A DNA stretch of 64,000 nt, taken from the NCBI GenBank assembly GCA_964434165.1, contig CAYSUS010000033.1, positions 1-64,000 on the forward strand. Direction: 5' to 3'. Source of the stretch: CAYSUS01 sp964434165. GTDB taxonomy: Bacteria; Planctomycetota; Planctomycetia; Pirellulales; Thermoguttaceae. Position 1 is the stretch's first letter. The number at the start of each line of letters is the position of its first letter. Shown here piece by piece: positions 35,401 to 42,686 of this stretch. The notes under the pieces are model-generated. The model saw only the letters and a program-made list of their open reading frames with translations. It was not told the DNA's origin and searched no databases. The translations under genes and the position numbers were made by a program.

Positions 35401-35923
35401 GCCGTCCGGAGAGAAGGCCAAGGCGCAGACGGTCTGCCGATGCCGATCCAGGACCCCGACCAGGGTCCCTTGCACGGGGTCCACCAGCAGGATCTCGCCC
35501 AAAGCTCCCATCGCGCCGTAGCCGGCGATGGCCAGCAGGTCTTCGGTGGGCGNNNNNNNNNNTGGGCGAGGAGGCCAGCGCGTAGATGCTGCCGCGCAGG
35601 CCTCGCGCCACCTGCCAGCGGATCACGCGCTCGCGAAGATACGTGCGGCGCAGGTCACGGCGGACCGTGGTGAGGTTCCAGACCTGGACCGCCTTGTCGA
35701 GTCCGGCCGAGCAGAGCCGCTTGGAATCGCGCGTGAAAGCGACCGCCTTGACCGTTCCCGTGTGTCCGCCCGCGACGATCTGCAGGCGTGGTTGCGACGG
35801 CGCCGCGGCCTCGGTGCGAACGAGGTCGCGCTCGGTGGCTTCTTCCGCACGCGGCACGCCGCTCTGCGTCAAGCAGAAGGCGAGCATGGCCGCGATGATG
35901 CTGAGTCTCGTGGGCGTCTGCAT
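32500..35923 (-). CDS. Exported WD40-PDZ-like-caspase (peptidase C14) protein, interrupted by an assembly gap
   Basis: The ATG at 35923 opens a signal peptide (RLSIIAAMLAFCLTQSGV). WD40 repeats follow (GHTGTVKAVAFTRDSKRLCS; GHADTVASVGVSRDLRYLAS). A PDZ-like segment comes next (VTEIEPAGPLFRRGVRLGDS), then LWTPEGYYDASVEG, common in bacterial WD40-caspases. A C-terminal caspase p20 domain has catalytic His 965 in LFLAGHGIVDE and Cys 1018 in AILDTCHSGAV, both intact. Ten Ns at 35553-35562 break the frame. Both flanks read tgggcg, and merging them restores one frame of exactly 1136 codons (ASSP joins TEDLLAIAGYG). Residue numbers assume that merge. Substrate and trigger are unknown. It sits 43 bases after the DUF4384 gene and 28 before the vWA gene, so an operon is likely. 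Confidence 0.88.
35553..35562. other. Assembly gap (10 N)
   Basis: Ten undetermined bases. The same six bases, tgggcg, stand immediately left (35547-35552) and right (35563-35568). Removing the Ns and one copy gives an in-frame, WD40-like join in the surrounding gene, so little or nothing is missing. A collapsed repeat of whole WD units cannot be excluded. Confidence 0.95.
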
Positions 35924-35966
35924 GGCGATCTCTCCCCGCGGCCCTGGCGCCGGCCCGGCCTTGAGG

Positions 35967-36833
35967 CTATGGACGCTCCGGCTTCGAAGCCACGGATTTC
36001 AACGAGATGCTCACCAGCAGGCTCGGGGAATCGTCCTCCTCGGTGCTGGCCACCATGGCAAAGGTCCCCTGGGCCTGGCCGGTGGGCGGCTCTTCCAGAA
36101 CGCTTCGGGTGGGGCCCTGTCGGCGGACCTCGTCGGCCAGTTTGGCCATGGCCTTGTCGCTGAGCAGTCCCCGGTAGGTGATGCTGCCCGACTGGCGCTT
36201 GCGAATCGACTCGAGCTTCGCCGATGCCTTGGCGCGCAGCGTCTTCTTGATCTCTTTCTCCTTCTCGGACAATACGTCGTCGGGCTTGGCGAAGACCACG
36301 TTGGCCAGGCCGGCCAGGTCGGCCGCCGGCTTCTCCGTGGCCACGACCAGGAGTTGCTCGGTCCCCGGGGGAGGAGCGAACTGGAAGGCGCTGCCGTCGT
36401 CGGGGAGCTCGACGCGCGAGCCGGCCTTGACCAGCGGGGCCTTTTCGCCCCGGTCGGTCTTGGGCAAGAGGCACTGGCGCTGACCGCTGGCGCCTTCGGT
36501 GAAGATGTAGATGTAGGCGTCGTCGATCGGCTGGATCTGCACGCGGATCTCATCACCCAGCTCGAACTGGTGCGACGCCGGATCCACGGCCTTCTCGCCC
36601 TCGCCGCGCTTCAGCAGGATCGTGTACTCCAGGGCGACCACGTGCTTGACGCTGTCGGAGAACCCCATCTGCTTGGCCAGCAGGGAGCCGTCCTTGTCCT
36701 CGGCGTACTTGCGCACCAGGTCGCGGAAGCGCAAACCCTCCTCGGCCGCGGCCGGAGCCGCGGTCCACGTCATCGCCAGGCCGCCCAGAAGGCAGGCGGC
36801 GCCCAGCCACCGATGTGTTTGACGGAATCGCAT
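35967..36833 (-). CDS. Exported DUF4384-family protein
   Basis: The ATG at 36833 follows GTGAGG and starts a signal peptide (RWLGAACLLGGLAMTWTAAP). The 288-residue product has the DUF4384 pattern: FELGDEIRVQIQPIDDAYIY, then IFTEGASGQRQCLLPKTDRG, then VELPDDGSAFQFAPPPGTEQ and LLVVATEKP. DUF4384 is often encoded beside bacterial caspases and extracellular kinases, which is the case here. A C-terminal helical segment (LSEKEKEIKKTLRAKASAKL) follows. It is first in the four-gene run toward the kinase. Its function is not established; a partner or regulatory role for the neighbouring caspase is inferred. Confidence 0.85.
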   Translation of the reverse strand: MRFRQTHRWLGAACLLGGLAMTWTAAPAAAEEGLRFRDLVRKYAEDKDGSLLAKQMGFSDSVKHVVALEYTILLKRGEGEKAVDPASHQFELGDEIRVQIQPIDDAYIYIFTEGASGQRQCLLPKTDRGEKAPLVKAGSRVELPDDGSAFQFAPPPGTEQLLVVATEKPAADLAGLANVVFAKPDDVLSEKEKEIKKTLRAKASAKLESIRKRQSGSITYRGLLSDKAMAKLADEVRRQGPTRSVLEEPPTGQAQGTFAMVASTEEDDSPSLLVSISLKSVASKPERP

Positions 36834-37048
36834 GGTCCTCACCCTCGATTACGTGGAACTGCCGTCCTCCTGACCCAACCGTTTCCCCGCTTGCCCTCCC
36901 CAGAGCTGCCGCGTCGTCCCGCTTACCGCGAGCATAGCGCGTGGCCCTTCGAGAGACAAGCCTCCTCTCCCCGCTGCAAGGGGCCTCCGGGATATGCTAC
37001 CCGAAAAGCAACCTCTCCTTGCGCGGTCCCGTCGCGGGTCGAGCCTTG

Positions 37049-37067
37049 CGAAGTCTCGAAGACTTCG
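37049..37067. repeat. Short hairpin of the GACTTC/GAAGTC repeat family
   Basis: CGAAGTCT, loop CGA, AGACTTCG: a perfect 8-bp stem, related to the arms of the repeats at 16783 and 19730. It lies 20 bases past the PAAR stop on the minus strand, so it may separate the spike genes from the DUF4384/caspase run. Confidence 0.5.
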
Positions 37068-37086
37068 ATGGTTCGGGCTTCCGCCC

Positions 37087-37524
37087 TCATCCCCCAATCA
37101 GAACTGTGCGCGTGGGAGTGAGCAATTTGTCGCCGAGAAACACCGGTACCCCGATCGGTGGAAGCGGCGGCGGGGGAGGCATGCCTGGCGGCGCCGGGGG
37201 GGGAGGTGGCGCGGGGATGGCGCAACTCCCGAAGTCCGGCGCCGGAAACCACCGCGCCGCAGGCTGCCCGTGGATGAAAACCGTGGTCGAGCCCTTGCTG
37301 ATGATCGGCGGAGGCGGGGCTGGAGGAGGGGGATGGGCGATCCCCGGCGGTGCGCTGATTGCCCCGGTGCAGACCACCGTGCATCCGACGTGGGCCGCGG
37401 GCAGGCCCTCGATAACCACGGGCATCGCCACGCACATCGGACACGTGGCCGAAGGCCCGATCACGCCGCTGGGGACCAGTTGGTCATGGGTGATCGGATC
37501 GGTCAGTCGGGCGGCAGGAAACAT
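37087..37524 (-). CDS. PAAR-domain T6SS spike-tip protein
   Basis: PAAR proteins form the sharp zinc-bound tip on the VgrG trimer. The 145-residue product starts MFPAARLTDPITHD and has the PAAR repeat pattern GLPAAHVGCTVVCTGA and IISKGSTTVFIHGQPAARWF. Two proline-rich stretches (PPPPAPPPP and PAPPPPPAPPGMPPPPPLP) interrupt the domain and are an unusual feature. The ATG has GGAGAG upstream. It is 171 bases after the FHA gene on the same strand, with repeats between. No effector domain is attached. Confidence 0.9.
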   Translation of the reverse strand: MFPAARLTDPITHDQLVPSGVIGPSATCPMCVAMPVVIEGLPAAHVGCTVVCTGAISAPPGIAHPPPPAPPPPIISKGSTTVFIHGQPAARWFPAPDFGSCAIPAPPPPPAPPGMPPPPPLPPIGVPVFLGDKLLTPTRTVLIGG

Positions 37525-37567
37525 CGTCTCTCCTCGTCTCGATCCGACGGTGCACGGTCACAAGTCG

Positions 37568-37721
37568 AAGCCCGACGCGTGAGCGAGGCAAACGGCTGTC
37601 CGTGATATCCCTCGCTTACGCTAGCGTGAGGGAGGGAAACCGTTGTCGGTGATTCTCCTCGCTTACGCTTCGGGATTTCATGCGAAGTGCCTCGCCTACA
37701 CTTCGGGATTGGATGCGAAGC
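37568..37721. repeat. Cluster of four CCTCGCTTACGC-type repeats
   Basis: Consensus CCTCGCTTACGCTTCGGGATT. Copies: 37568-37588 (minus orientation, CCTCGCTCACGC form), 37610-37635 (a palindromic form, CCTCGCTTACGC/GCGTGAGGG), 37657-37677 and 37690-37710. The last two extend in common to ATGCGAAG and form a tandem 32-base duplication. The last copy runs into the FHA gene and supplies its stop codon (37696-37698), so repeat insertion has changed that gene's C-terminus or is ancestral to it. Confidence 0.75.
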
Positions 37722-38631
37722 CCAGTCTTCCCACCACCTCCTCGAACTCAGGCCGAGCGATGATCGTCCACTCCTCGGCCGTACGGCCCTCGACCATCGC
37801 GGCGTCGATGCCCAGGAACAGGTGTTCCATGGCATCGGGTGCCGCCAACTGGAGTTGCGGGGTGAGCACGGTGGGCCGCGCGAACGCCCCGGCCGTGCGC
37901 CGCAGGTGCTCCACCAGCTCGGCCTGCTCCCGCGTGGAGAACAGGCATACCAAGGCGTCTTGGCCCCACCCCTTTTCGATCCACTCCAACCGGTCCGCCT
38001 CGTCGCCCGGCGAGAGAAGCACCGGCGAGAGCTTCATGCGCGACTCCTCCGGGAGCCAGTGGAACAGGTATTCCGGCTTGGACAGGCTCTCGGGCAGCGG
38101 TTGCTCGATGCGATGGAAGTCCACGACCACGTAGAGCGGGTACTCGGCGCCAAGCAGTGCCGCCACCTGGGCCGGCGGGATCTGGCTCGCCTTGCCGCGC
38201 ATCGTGCTGAGTCCCGAGTTGCTCGTCTGGACGCTGTAGCGCACGCTGCCCGGCGTTGGCCGGGCGGGCGCGGACAGGGAGCCGGCGGTCGCCGCGGAGG
38301 GCGGCTCGGCCAGGGCCTCGAGCGGGGCGCCTCCCTCGACGAGGACGCGGAACTCGGTCTGGCCGGCCAGAATGCGATCGTCGTGGCGCAGGGCGCTGCG
38401 GGCCTCGACCGGCCGGCCGTTGAGTTGCGTCCCGTTGGTGCTGCCGAGGTCCTCCAGGTAGCAGTCGGCGCCGATGGTCTCCAGGAGGAAGTGCTCGCCC
38501 GACATCTTGCCGTCGCTGGGCACGGCCAGGTCGGCCCACTCGGTGCGTCCCACGCGGAGCTTCTGCCCGGCCCGGAGCGGCAGCCTGCGGCCTGACTCGG
38601 GTCCGGAGATGACTTCCAGGATCACGCGCAT
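37696..38631 (-). CDS. FHA domain fused to DUF4123-like T6SS adaptor domain
   Basis: The 311-residue protein begins with an FHA domain (about residues 1-98). The phospho-threonine-binding set is visible: Arg in LRVGRTEWADL, Ser in GKMSGEHF and Asn in EDLGSTNGTQLNG. A linker of about 60 residues leads to a domain (about 165-300) that resembles DUF4123/Tap adaptors, which load effectors onto VgrG: PLYVVVDFHRIEQPLPE, then LVCLFSTREQAELVEHLRR and MEHLFLGIDA. The FHA call is secure; the DUF4123 call is by pattern and less certain. It lies between vgrG and the PAAR gene, the normal place for such an adaptor. The fusion would allow kinase control of effector loading, which is inference. The stop codon falls within a repeat. 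Confidence 0.8.
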   Translation of the reverse strand: MRVILEVISGPESGRRLPLRAGQKLRVGRTEWADLAVPSDGKMSGEHFLLETIGADCYLEDLGSTNGTQLNGRPVEARSALRHDDRILAGQTEFRVLVEGGAPLEALAEPPSAATAGSLSAPARPTPGSVRYSVQTSNSGLSTMRGKASQIPPAQVAALLGAEYPLYVVVDFHRIEQPLPESLSKPEYLFHWLPEESRMKLSPVLLSPGDEADRLEWIEKGWGQDALVCLFSTREQAELVEHLRRTAGAFARPTVLTPQLQLAAPDAMEHLFLGIDAAMVEGRTAEEWTIIARPEFEEVVGRLGFASNPEV

Positions 38632-38669
38632 CGGTCGATTTCCGAGGGGGAGGGCTCTCGCGGCGGCGA

Positions 38670-40853
38670 TCAGAACGGCGTGGACTTCTGCCCGGTCGTC
38701 GAGTCGTCGGCGGGGATCGGCTCGACGGGCGAGGCGTCCTGGGCGGTCTGCGGCGAGGTGGGACTGGAGCCGCCGCCCACCCCGGGCGCGCCGCCGCTAT
38801 TGATGTTCACGAGATTGCCCTGGATGGTGACTCCCATGGCGTCGATTTTCACGAATCCGCCGGCCCCCTTGATCGTCAGATCGAGGCCCGCCTCGATCAC
38901 CACGGTCATCCCGGCCTTGAGGTGGATCTCCCGCATCGCCTCCAGGGCGTGAACGCCGCCGACCTTCTCGTGCTGGTCGCCGAGGATCGCAAGCGACTGC
39001 TTGCCGTTGATCGCCTCACTGCGGTTCCCGCCGATCTTCAGGTCGCTGTTGCCGTCGATTTTCTCGGCCTTGTCCTTCTGGATGACGATGTGCTGGTTGC
39101 CGAGGCCGTCGATGCCGCCGATCTTGAGCTTCATGTCCCCGCCGATGTGCTCCTCCTGGTTGCGGTGCACCTTCAGATGCTTGTCGCGATAGACCATCTC
39201 GTGCTGGTCGCCGGTCTTGCCGCCCTCGCCGTCGGTGCCGACGATCAGGTGCCGGTTGGCACAAACGTTCTCCATCGAGTCGGCCAGGACCCGGGTGTCC
39301 ATGTTTCGCTGCGCGTGGAGGAAGATCTGCTCCTGGTCCTTCTTGTCCTCGAAGCGCAGCTCGTTGTAGCCGTCGCCGTCTGGCGAGGAGTTCGTCTTGA
39401 TGTAGCTCTTGGTCTTTTCGTCGGGCAGGGCGTAAGGGAGCGTCTGATCGGCGTTGTAAACCAGCCCGGTGATCAGCGGCTGGTCCGGGTCGCCCTCCAG
39501 GTAGCTGACCACGACCTCCTGGCCGATCCGCGGGATAAACATCGACCCCCAGCCCTTGCCGGCCGAGGCCTGCATGCAGCGGATCCAGCAGGACGTCTTG
39601 TCGTCGCGCTGGCCCTCGCGGTCCCAGTGAAACTGCACCTTGACGCGTGCGTGCCGGTCGGGCCAGATCTCCTCGCCGTCCGGGCCGACGACCATCGCCG
39701 TCTGCGAGCCGCGGATCATCGGGCGGGGCGTGGACCGCGCGGGCCGGAAGGTCACCGACTCGGGAATGCAGCGGAAGCGGTTATGGTAGTCCTCCTCGAC
39801 GTCCCAGCCAGTCTCATAGGCCAGCGACTCGGTGACCGTGTGCTCGATCGACGTGATCACGTACGACTTGTCCCGCTCGGTCCCGCTGCGGTGCTGTTTG
39901 ATCTTGAACTTCCCGCCCGCGTAGAAGCTGCGGCAGGTGCTCTCGGCCACCACGAGGTCGTGGACCACCTCGGCCTCCTCCATGCGAAGCTTGACGAGGT
40001 CCTCGCCGTCACCCTTCTGGGCATACTCGCCGGGGTAGTCGTACAGCTCGTACTTCTGCACTCCGTCGTACGGGACGACACTTTGCGTGTTGGTCATCAG
40101 GAGCGAGGCGGGCGTCCGCTCGCTGCGCGGGGGATGGTCGATGAAGTTGTAGTCGGTGTAGGCCGCCTTGCCGCTGCAGAACTCGTATTGGTGCTCCCAG
40201 CTTCGGATGTGGTCCTCGATCGCCTTGGAGCGCGTGTCGCGCGGGTAGTTGACTTCCCTCTCATCGCAGTTCTGGTGGGCGTCCTTGTGGTCGGCCATCA
40301 CGAGGGTATGCTTGCTCTCCTCGTGCCGGAAGTAGTAGAAGACGCCTTCCTCTTCCATCAGGCGCGAGACGAAGGCGAAGTCGCTCTCCCGGTACTGCAC
40401 GCAGTACTCGCGCTTGGGGTGGTTGCCGCGAATCTGCGAGATCTCGTAGTCGCTGAGCCCCAGGTCCTGGAAGACCTGCTCGATGATCTCGGGGACGGTC
40501 TTGTTCTGGAAGATGCGGCAGTCCGTAGTGAGCGTGAGGAACCACAGCCAGGGGACCATCTCGGCCCGGTAGTTCCGCCGCGTGTCGCCTCCTTCGCCGG
40601 CGAACTCGTCGCCCGCGTAGAACCGGCTGATGAACCCGTTGAACGGCCGGTAAGACCCATCGCTCTTTCGAACGCCGACGGTGACGCTCTTGCCGACGAT
40701 CTGGCGGGCCTCGATGGCGTTGTTGTCGGAGATCATCTCCATGTCGAACTGGAAGAGCCCCGAGATCTGCTCCCGCCCCTGGAACCTGGCCAGCACCAGC
40801 CCATCGACCGGCGATTTCAGGTTCAGCATGCGTTCGGTCTGTTTTAAGGCCAT
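38670..40853 (-). CDS. vgrG: T6SS spike protein VgrG
   Basis: VgrG trimers form the puncturing spike at the tip of the Hcp tube. The ATG at 40853 gives 728 residues. The gp27-like part opens with LKSPVDGLVLARFQGREQIS and LFQFDMEMISDN. The gp5 OB region contains DRHARVKVQFHWDREGQRDD and MFIPRIGQEVVVSYLEGDPD. The C-terminal beta-helix shows repeated patterns (EHIGGDMKLKIGG; NSDLKIGGNRSEAING) and ends in a Gly/Ser/Pro tail. No extra effector domain is attached, so cargo is probably carried by the adaptor and PAAR. A strong hairpin lies between it and hcp. Confidence 0.96.
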   Translation of the reverse strand: MALKQTERMLNLKSPVDGLVLARFQGREQISGLFQFDMEMISDNNAIEARQIVGKSVTVGVRKSDGSYRPFNGFISRFYAGDEFAGEGGDTRRNYRAEMVPWLWFLTLTTDCRIFQNKTVPEIIEQVFQDLGLSDYEISQIRGNHPKREYCVQYRESDFAFVSRLMEEEGVFYYFRHEESKHTLVMADHKDAHQNCDEREVNYPRDTRSKAIEDHIRSWEHQYEFCSGKAAYTDYNFIDHPPRSERTPASLLMTNTQSVVPYDGVQKYELYDYPGEYAQKGDGEDLVKLRMEEAEVVHDLVVAESTCRSFYAGGKFKIKQHRSGTERDKSYVITSIEHTVTESLAYETGWDVEEDYHNRFRCIPESVTFRPARSTPRPMIRGSQTAMVVGPDGEEIWPDRHARVKVQFHWDREGQRDDKTSCWIRCMQASAGKGWGSMFIPRIGQEVVVSYLEGDPDQPLITGLVYNADQTLPYALPDEKTKSYIKTNSSPDGDGYNELRFEDKKDQEQIFLHAQRNMDTRVLADSMENVCANRHLIVGTDGEGGKTGDQHEMVYRDKHLKVHRNQEEHIGGDMKLKIGGIDGLGNQHIVIQKDKAEKIDGNSDLKIGGNRSEAINGKQSLAILGDQHEKVGGVHALEAMREIHLKAGMTVVIEAGLDLTIKGAGGFVKIDAMGVTIQGNLVNINSGGAPGVGGGSSPTSPQTAQDASPVEPIPADDSTTGQKSTPF

Positions 40854-40946
40854 GGAAGCGTTCCTGCGCGGACACAATGAGAACGATGCGGGAGGATGGC
40901 CGGATTCGAGGCGGGGCTTGCCGCCGGGAGCTTGGGGGGCGCACGC

Positions 40947-40979
40947 GGCAGGACCGGAGCGCGCGGCGCCGGTCCTGCC
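40947..40979 (-). terminator. Strong 11-bp hairpin between hcp and vgrG
   Basis: GGCAGGACCGG pairs perfectly with CCGGTCCTGCC across an 11-base loop. It lies 28 bases past the hcp stop and about 94 before vgrG on the minus strand. No T-run follows, so it is more likely a partial terminator or a 3'-end stabiliser that lets hcp transcripts exceed vgrG. The stem is seen; the function is inferred. Confidence 0.5.
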
Positions 40980-41007
40980 TCGGCGTATCTCGCCAGTCGG
41001 GGACCGA

Positions 41008-41490
41008 TCAGGTCGTGGCCTCTTCGACCCGCCACTGGTACTCCACGTTGCCTTTGCTCTTGCCGGCGGAGTCGTTCTCGGTGTAGGTCACCTTGATCTC
41101 CTCGAAGTTGAGCGAGAACTGCTCGGTGGGCGGGGCCTCGGACTGCCCGTCGCCGGAGATGTTGTAGCTGGTGACGAGCACGTTCTTCAGCTCGTACTTG
41201 TAGTACGTCTGTCGGCCGGCGTCGGTGTAGGACGCCGTCAGGTGGATCTGGACCTTGTCGAAGACCTTACCCTTGCAGATCGACTCGGCGATCTTGGGGC
41301 TGGACTTGTCCAGCTCCTTGACGCAGTGGATGTCTTCCATGATCACGTCGCCGCGGCGACGCGTTTGGCCGGTCGCGCCGGCCCCGGGCTGGTTCTGGCC
41401 CTGGGAGAAGGAGAGCAGGTCGCTCCAGCCCTGATGCTCGGAGTCCCTGCACTCGCCCTCGACACCCTCGAACTTGATAAAAGCCGACAT
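41008..41490 (-). CDS. hcp: T6SS tube protein Hcp
   Basis: Hcp hexamers stack into the inner tube expelled by sheath contraction. The 160-residue protein starts MSAFIKFEGVEGECRDSEH, directly after an ideal GGAGGTGA site. Hcp marks are HQGWSDLLSFSQG, then KSSPKIAESICKGKVFDKVQ, and YYKYELKNVLVTSYNISG, ending with EQFSLNFEEIKVTYTEND. An in-frame upstream start (14 residues earlier) lies within the ribosome site and is rejected. The leader upstream contains competing hairpins (separate entry). Confidence 0.97.
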   Translation of the reverse strand: MSAFIKFEGVEGECRDSEHQGWSDLLSFSQGQNQPGAGATGQTRRRGDVIMEDIHCVKELDKSSPKIAESICKGKVFDKVQIHLTASYTDAGRQTYYKYELKNVLVTSYNISGDGQSEAPPTEQFSLNFEEIKVTYTENDSAGKSKGNVEYQWRVEEATT

Positions 41491-41527
41491 CGTCTCACCT
41501 CCGAGGAAAAGGAAGTTGGGTTGACAC

Positions 41528-41586
41528 CTCAAGGCGACTCGTAACCGTTCTCGCGATGGTGCGGCGGCCGCCTTGAGTCGGCCGCC
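41528..41586 (-). promoter_or_regulatory. hcp leader with two mutually exclusive hairpins
   Basis: Stem A pairs GGCGGCCG (41563-41570) with CGGCCGCC (41579-41586), 8 bp with an 8-base loop. Stem B pairs CTCAAGGCG (41528-41536) with CGCCTTGAG (41569-41577), 9 bp across 32 bases. They share bases 41569-41570 and stem B also uses the loop of A, so only one can form. The region lies 38 to 96 bases upstream of the hcp start and ends just short of the preceding gene's stop. An attenuation or mRNA-stability role is inferred. Confidence 0.45.
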
Positions 41587-41598
41587 CCGCCGCGTTGA

Positions 41599-42585
41599 TC
41601 ACCGTTCTATCCCCATTGTCGTCCCGGGCATCCGGGCGTTGCGTGGTTTTTCTCCGGCCGGCGCCCGGGCCGCTCCGCCCCCGGCGCGCGAGCGCGGCTC
41701 GTCGTTGAGGCTAACAAAGGCGTAACGCACGACGCGGCTCGCCTCTTCGGCCACGAGGAACACGGGGAGGGGACCTGCCGCAGGAAGGCGCTCCCGGAGC
41801 TGCCGCAGGCCCACGCACTCGAAGGTATTGCAGATCCGGGCGCGCAGTTCGCGCGGCAGCCCGCAGCCTTCCGCGGTGTGGAAGATGCAGGAATCTTCGC
41901 ACGTGATCCTCGGAATCCGGGCGACGTACGCGTCGGCCACCTCCGAGGGCTCCAGGTCCGGGTGACTGGCCATGAAGCGGGCCATGGACTCCGCGTCCTG
42001 ATAGGCGGTGTTCCCGCCCTGGGAACAGCAGAAGCCCCCGCACAAGGCGCACGCCCGCTCGAGGATCGCCAGCGGGGGCGACGTACTGGCGTCCGGGGAC
42101 ACTTCGGTCGTCTCCTCCCCCCCGGCTATCGACGCCTCGCGGGCTTCGATGGCTCTGGCGATCAGGTGCTCGCGAAGCGCCTCGCACCGCTCGGGCTGGG
42201 GAGGCGAGGAGGGACGCCCCAGGGCCGGGACCGTCATGGGGACGTACTTCTCCGGCCCCTCGATCTCGCAGAGACGAGCCGCCGCGTCGCGGACCTGGCG
42301 GAGTCGCCGCTCGAACTGCTCGCGCTCGCGCCGCTGACGCGCTTCCGCCTCCGCACGCGCGACACGGACGCTGCGGCGGCGCTCGGCGCGGCACTTCCAG
42401 AAATCGCAACTCTGGAACAGGCCGAACTGCCTGTCGCTGATCGATCTGCCGCAGACCAGGCATTGCGCCTTGCCGGGCAGGTAAGCCTTGGCCTTGCCGC
42501 GCTTGGGACGAACGATCCCCAGGTCGGTGCCCAGAGGCGGTCCGCCGGCGTCGGCTGCGCGCGTCGTGGATTGCGTGGAAGCCAT
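41599..42585 (-). CDS. YkgJ-like cysteine-cluster protein with N-terminal zinc-finger-like motif
   Basis: The ATG at 42585 follows GAGGA and gives 328 residues. A CxxC-type motif occurs near residue 42 (QCLVCGRSISDRQFG, then FQSCDFWKC). A highly charged coiled-coil-like helix follows (RVARAEAEARQRREREQFER). The C-terminal half has the YkgJ-like pattern: ERACALCGGFCCSQGG, then ITCEDSCIFHTAEGCGLPRE and RICNTFECVG. YkgJ-type clusters are thought to chelate zinc or iron-sulfur. The role is unknown. It lies just upstream of hcp, 108 bases away on the same strand, between the T6SS core and the spike genes. Confidence 0.7.
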   Translation of the reverse strand: MASTQSTTRAADAGGPPLGTDLGIVRPKRGKAKAYLPGKAQCLVCGRSISDRQFGLFQSCDFWKCRAERRRSVRVARAEAEARQRREREQFERRLRQVRDAAARLCEIEGPEKYVPMTVPALGRPSSPPQPERCEALREHLIARAIEAREASIAGGEETTEVSPDASTSPPLAILERACALCGGFCCSQGGNTAYQDAESMARFMASHPDLEPSEVADAYVARIPRITCEDSCIFHTAEGCGLPRELRARICNTFECVGLRQLRERLPAAGPLPVFLVAEEASRVVRYAFVSLNDEPRSRAGGGAARAPAGEKPRNARMPGTTMGIER

Positions 42586-42686
42586 GTTTGCGTCCTCGTG
42601 ATGATCACCGCTACCCCGGCTTCGGAAGCCGCTTAGACGGCGGAGGTCCTCCGGCCAGATCCTCCTCCGGCCATCCACAAGCTCGG

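Noticed and set aside
33370..35673. 767-aa open frame on the plus strand spanning the N-gap
   Set aside because: It is antisense to the WD40/caspase gene and has no recognisable domain.
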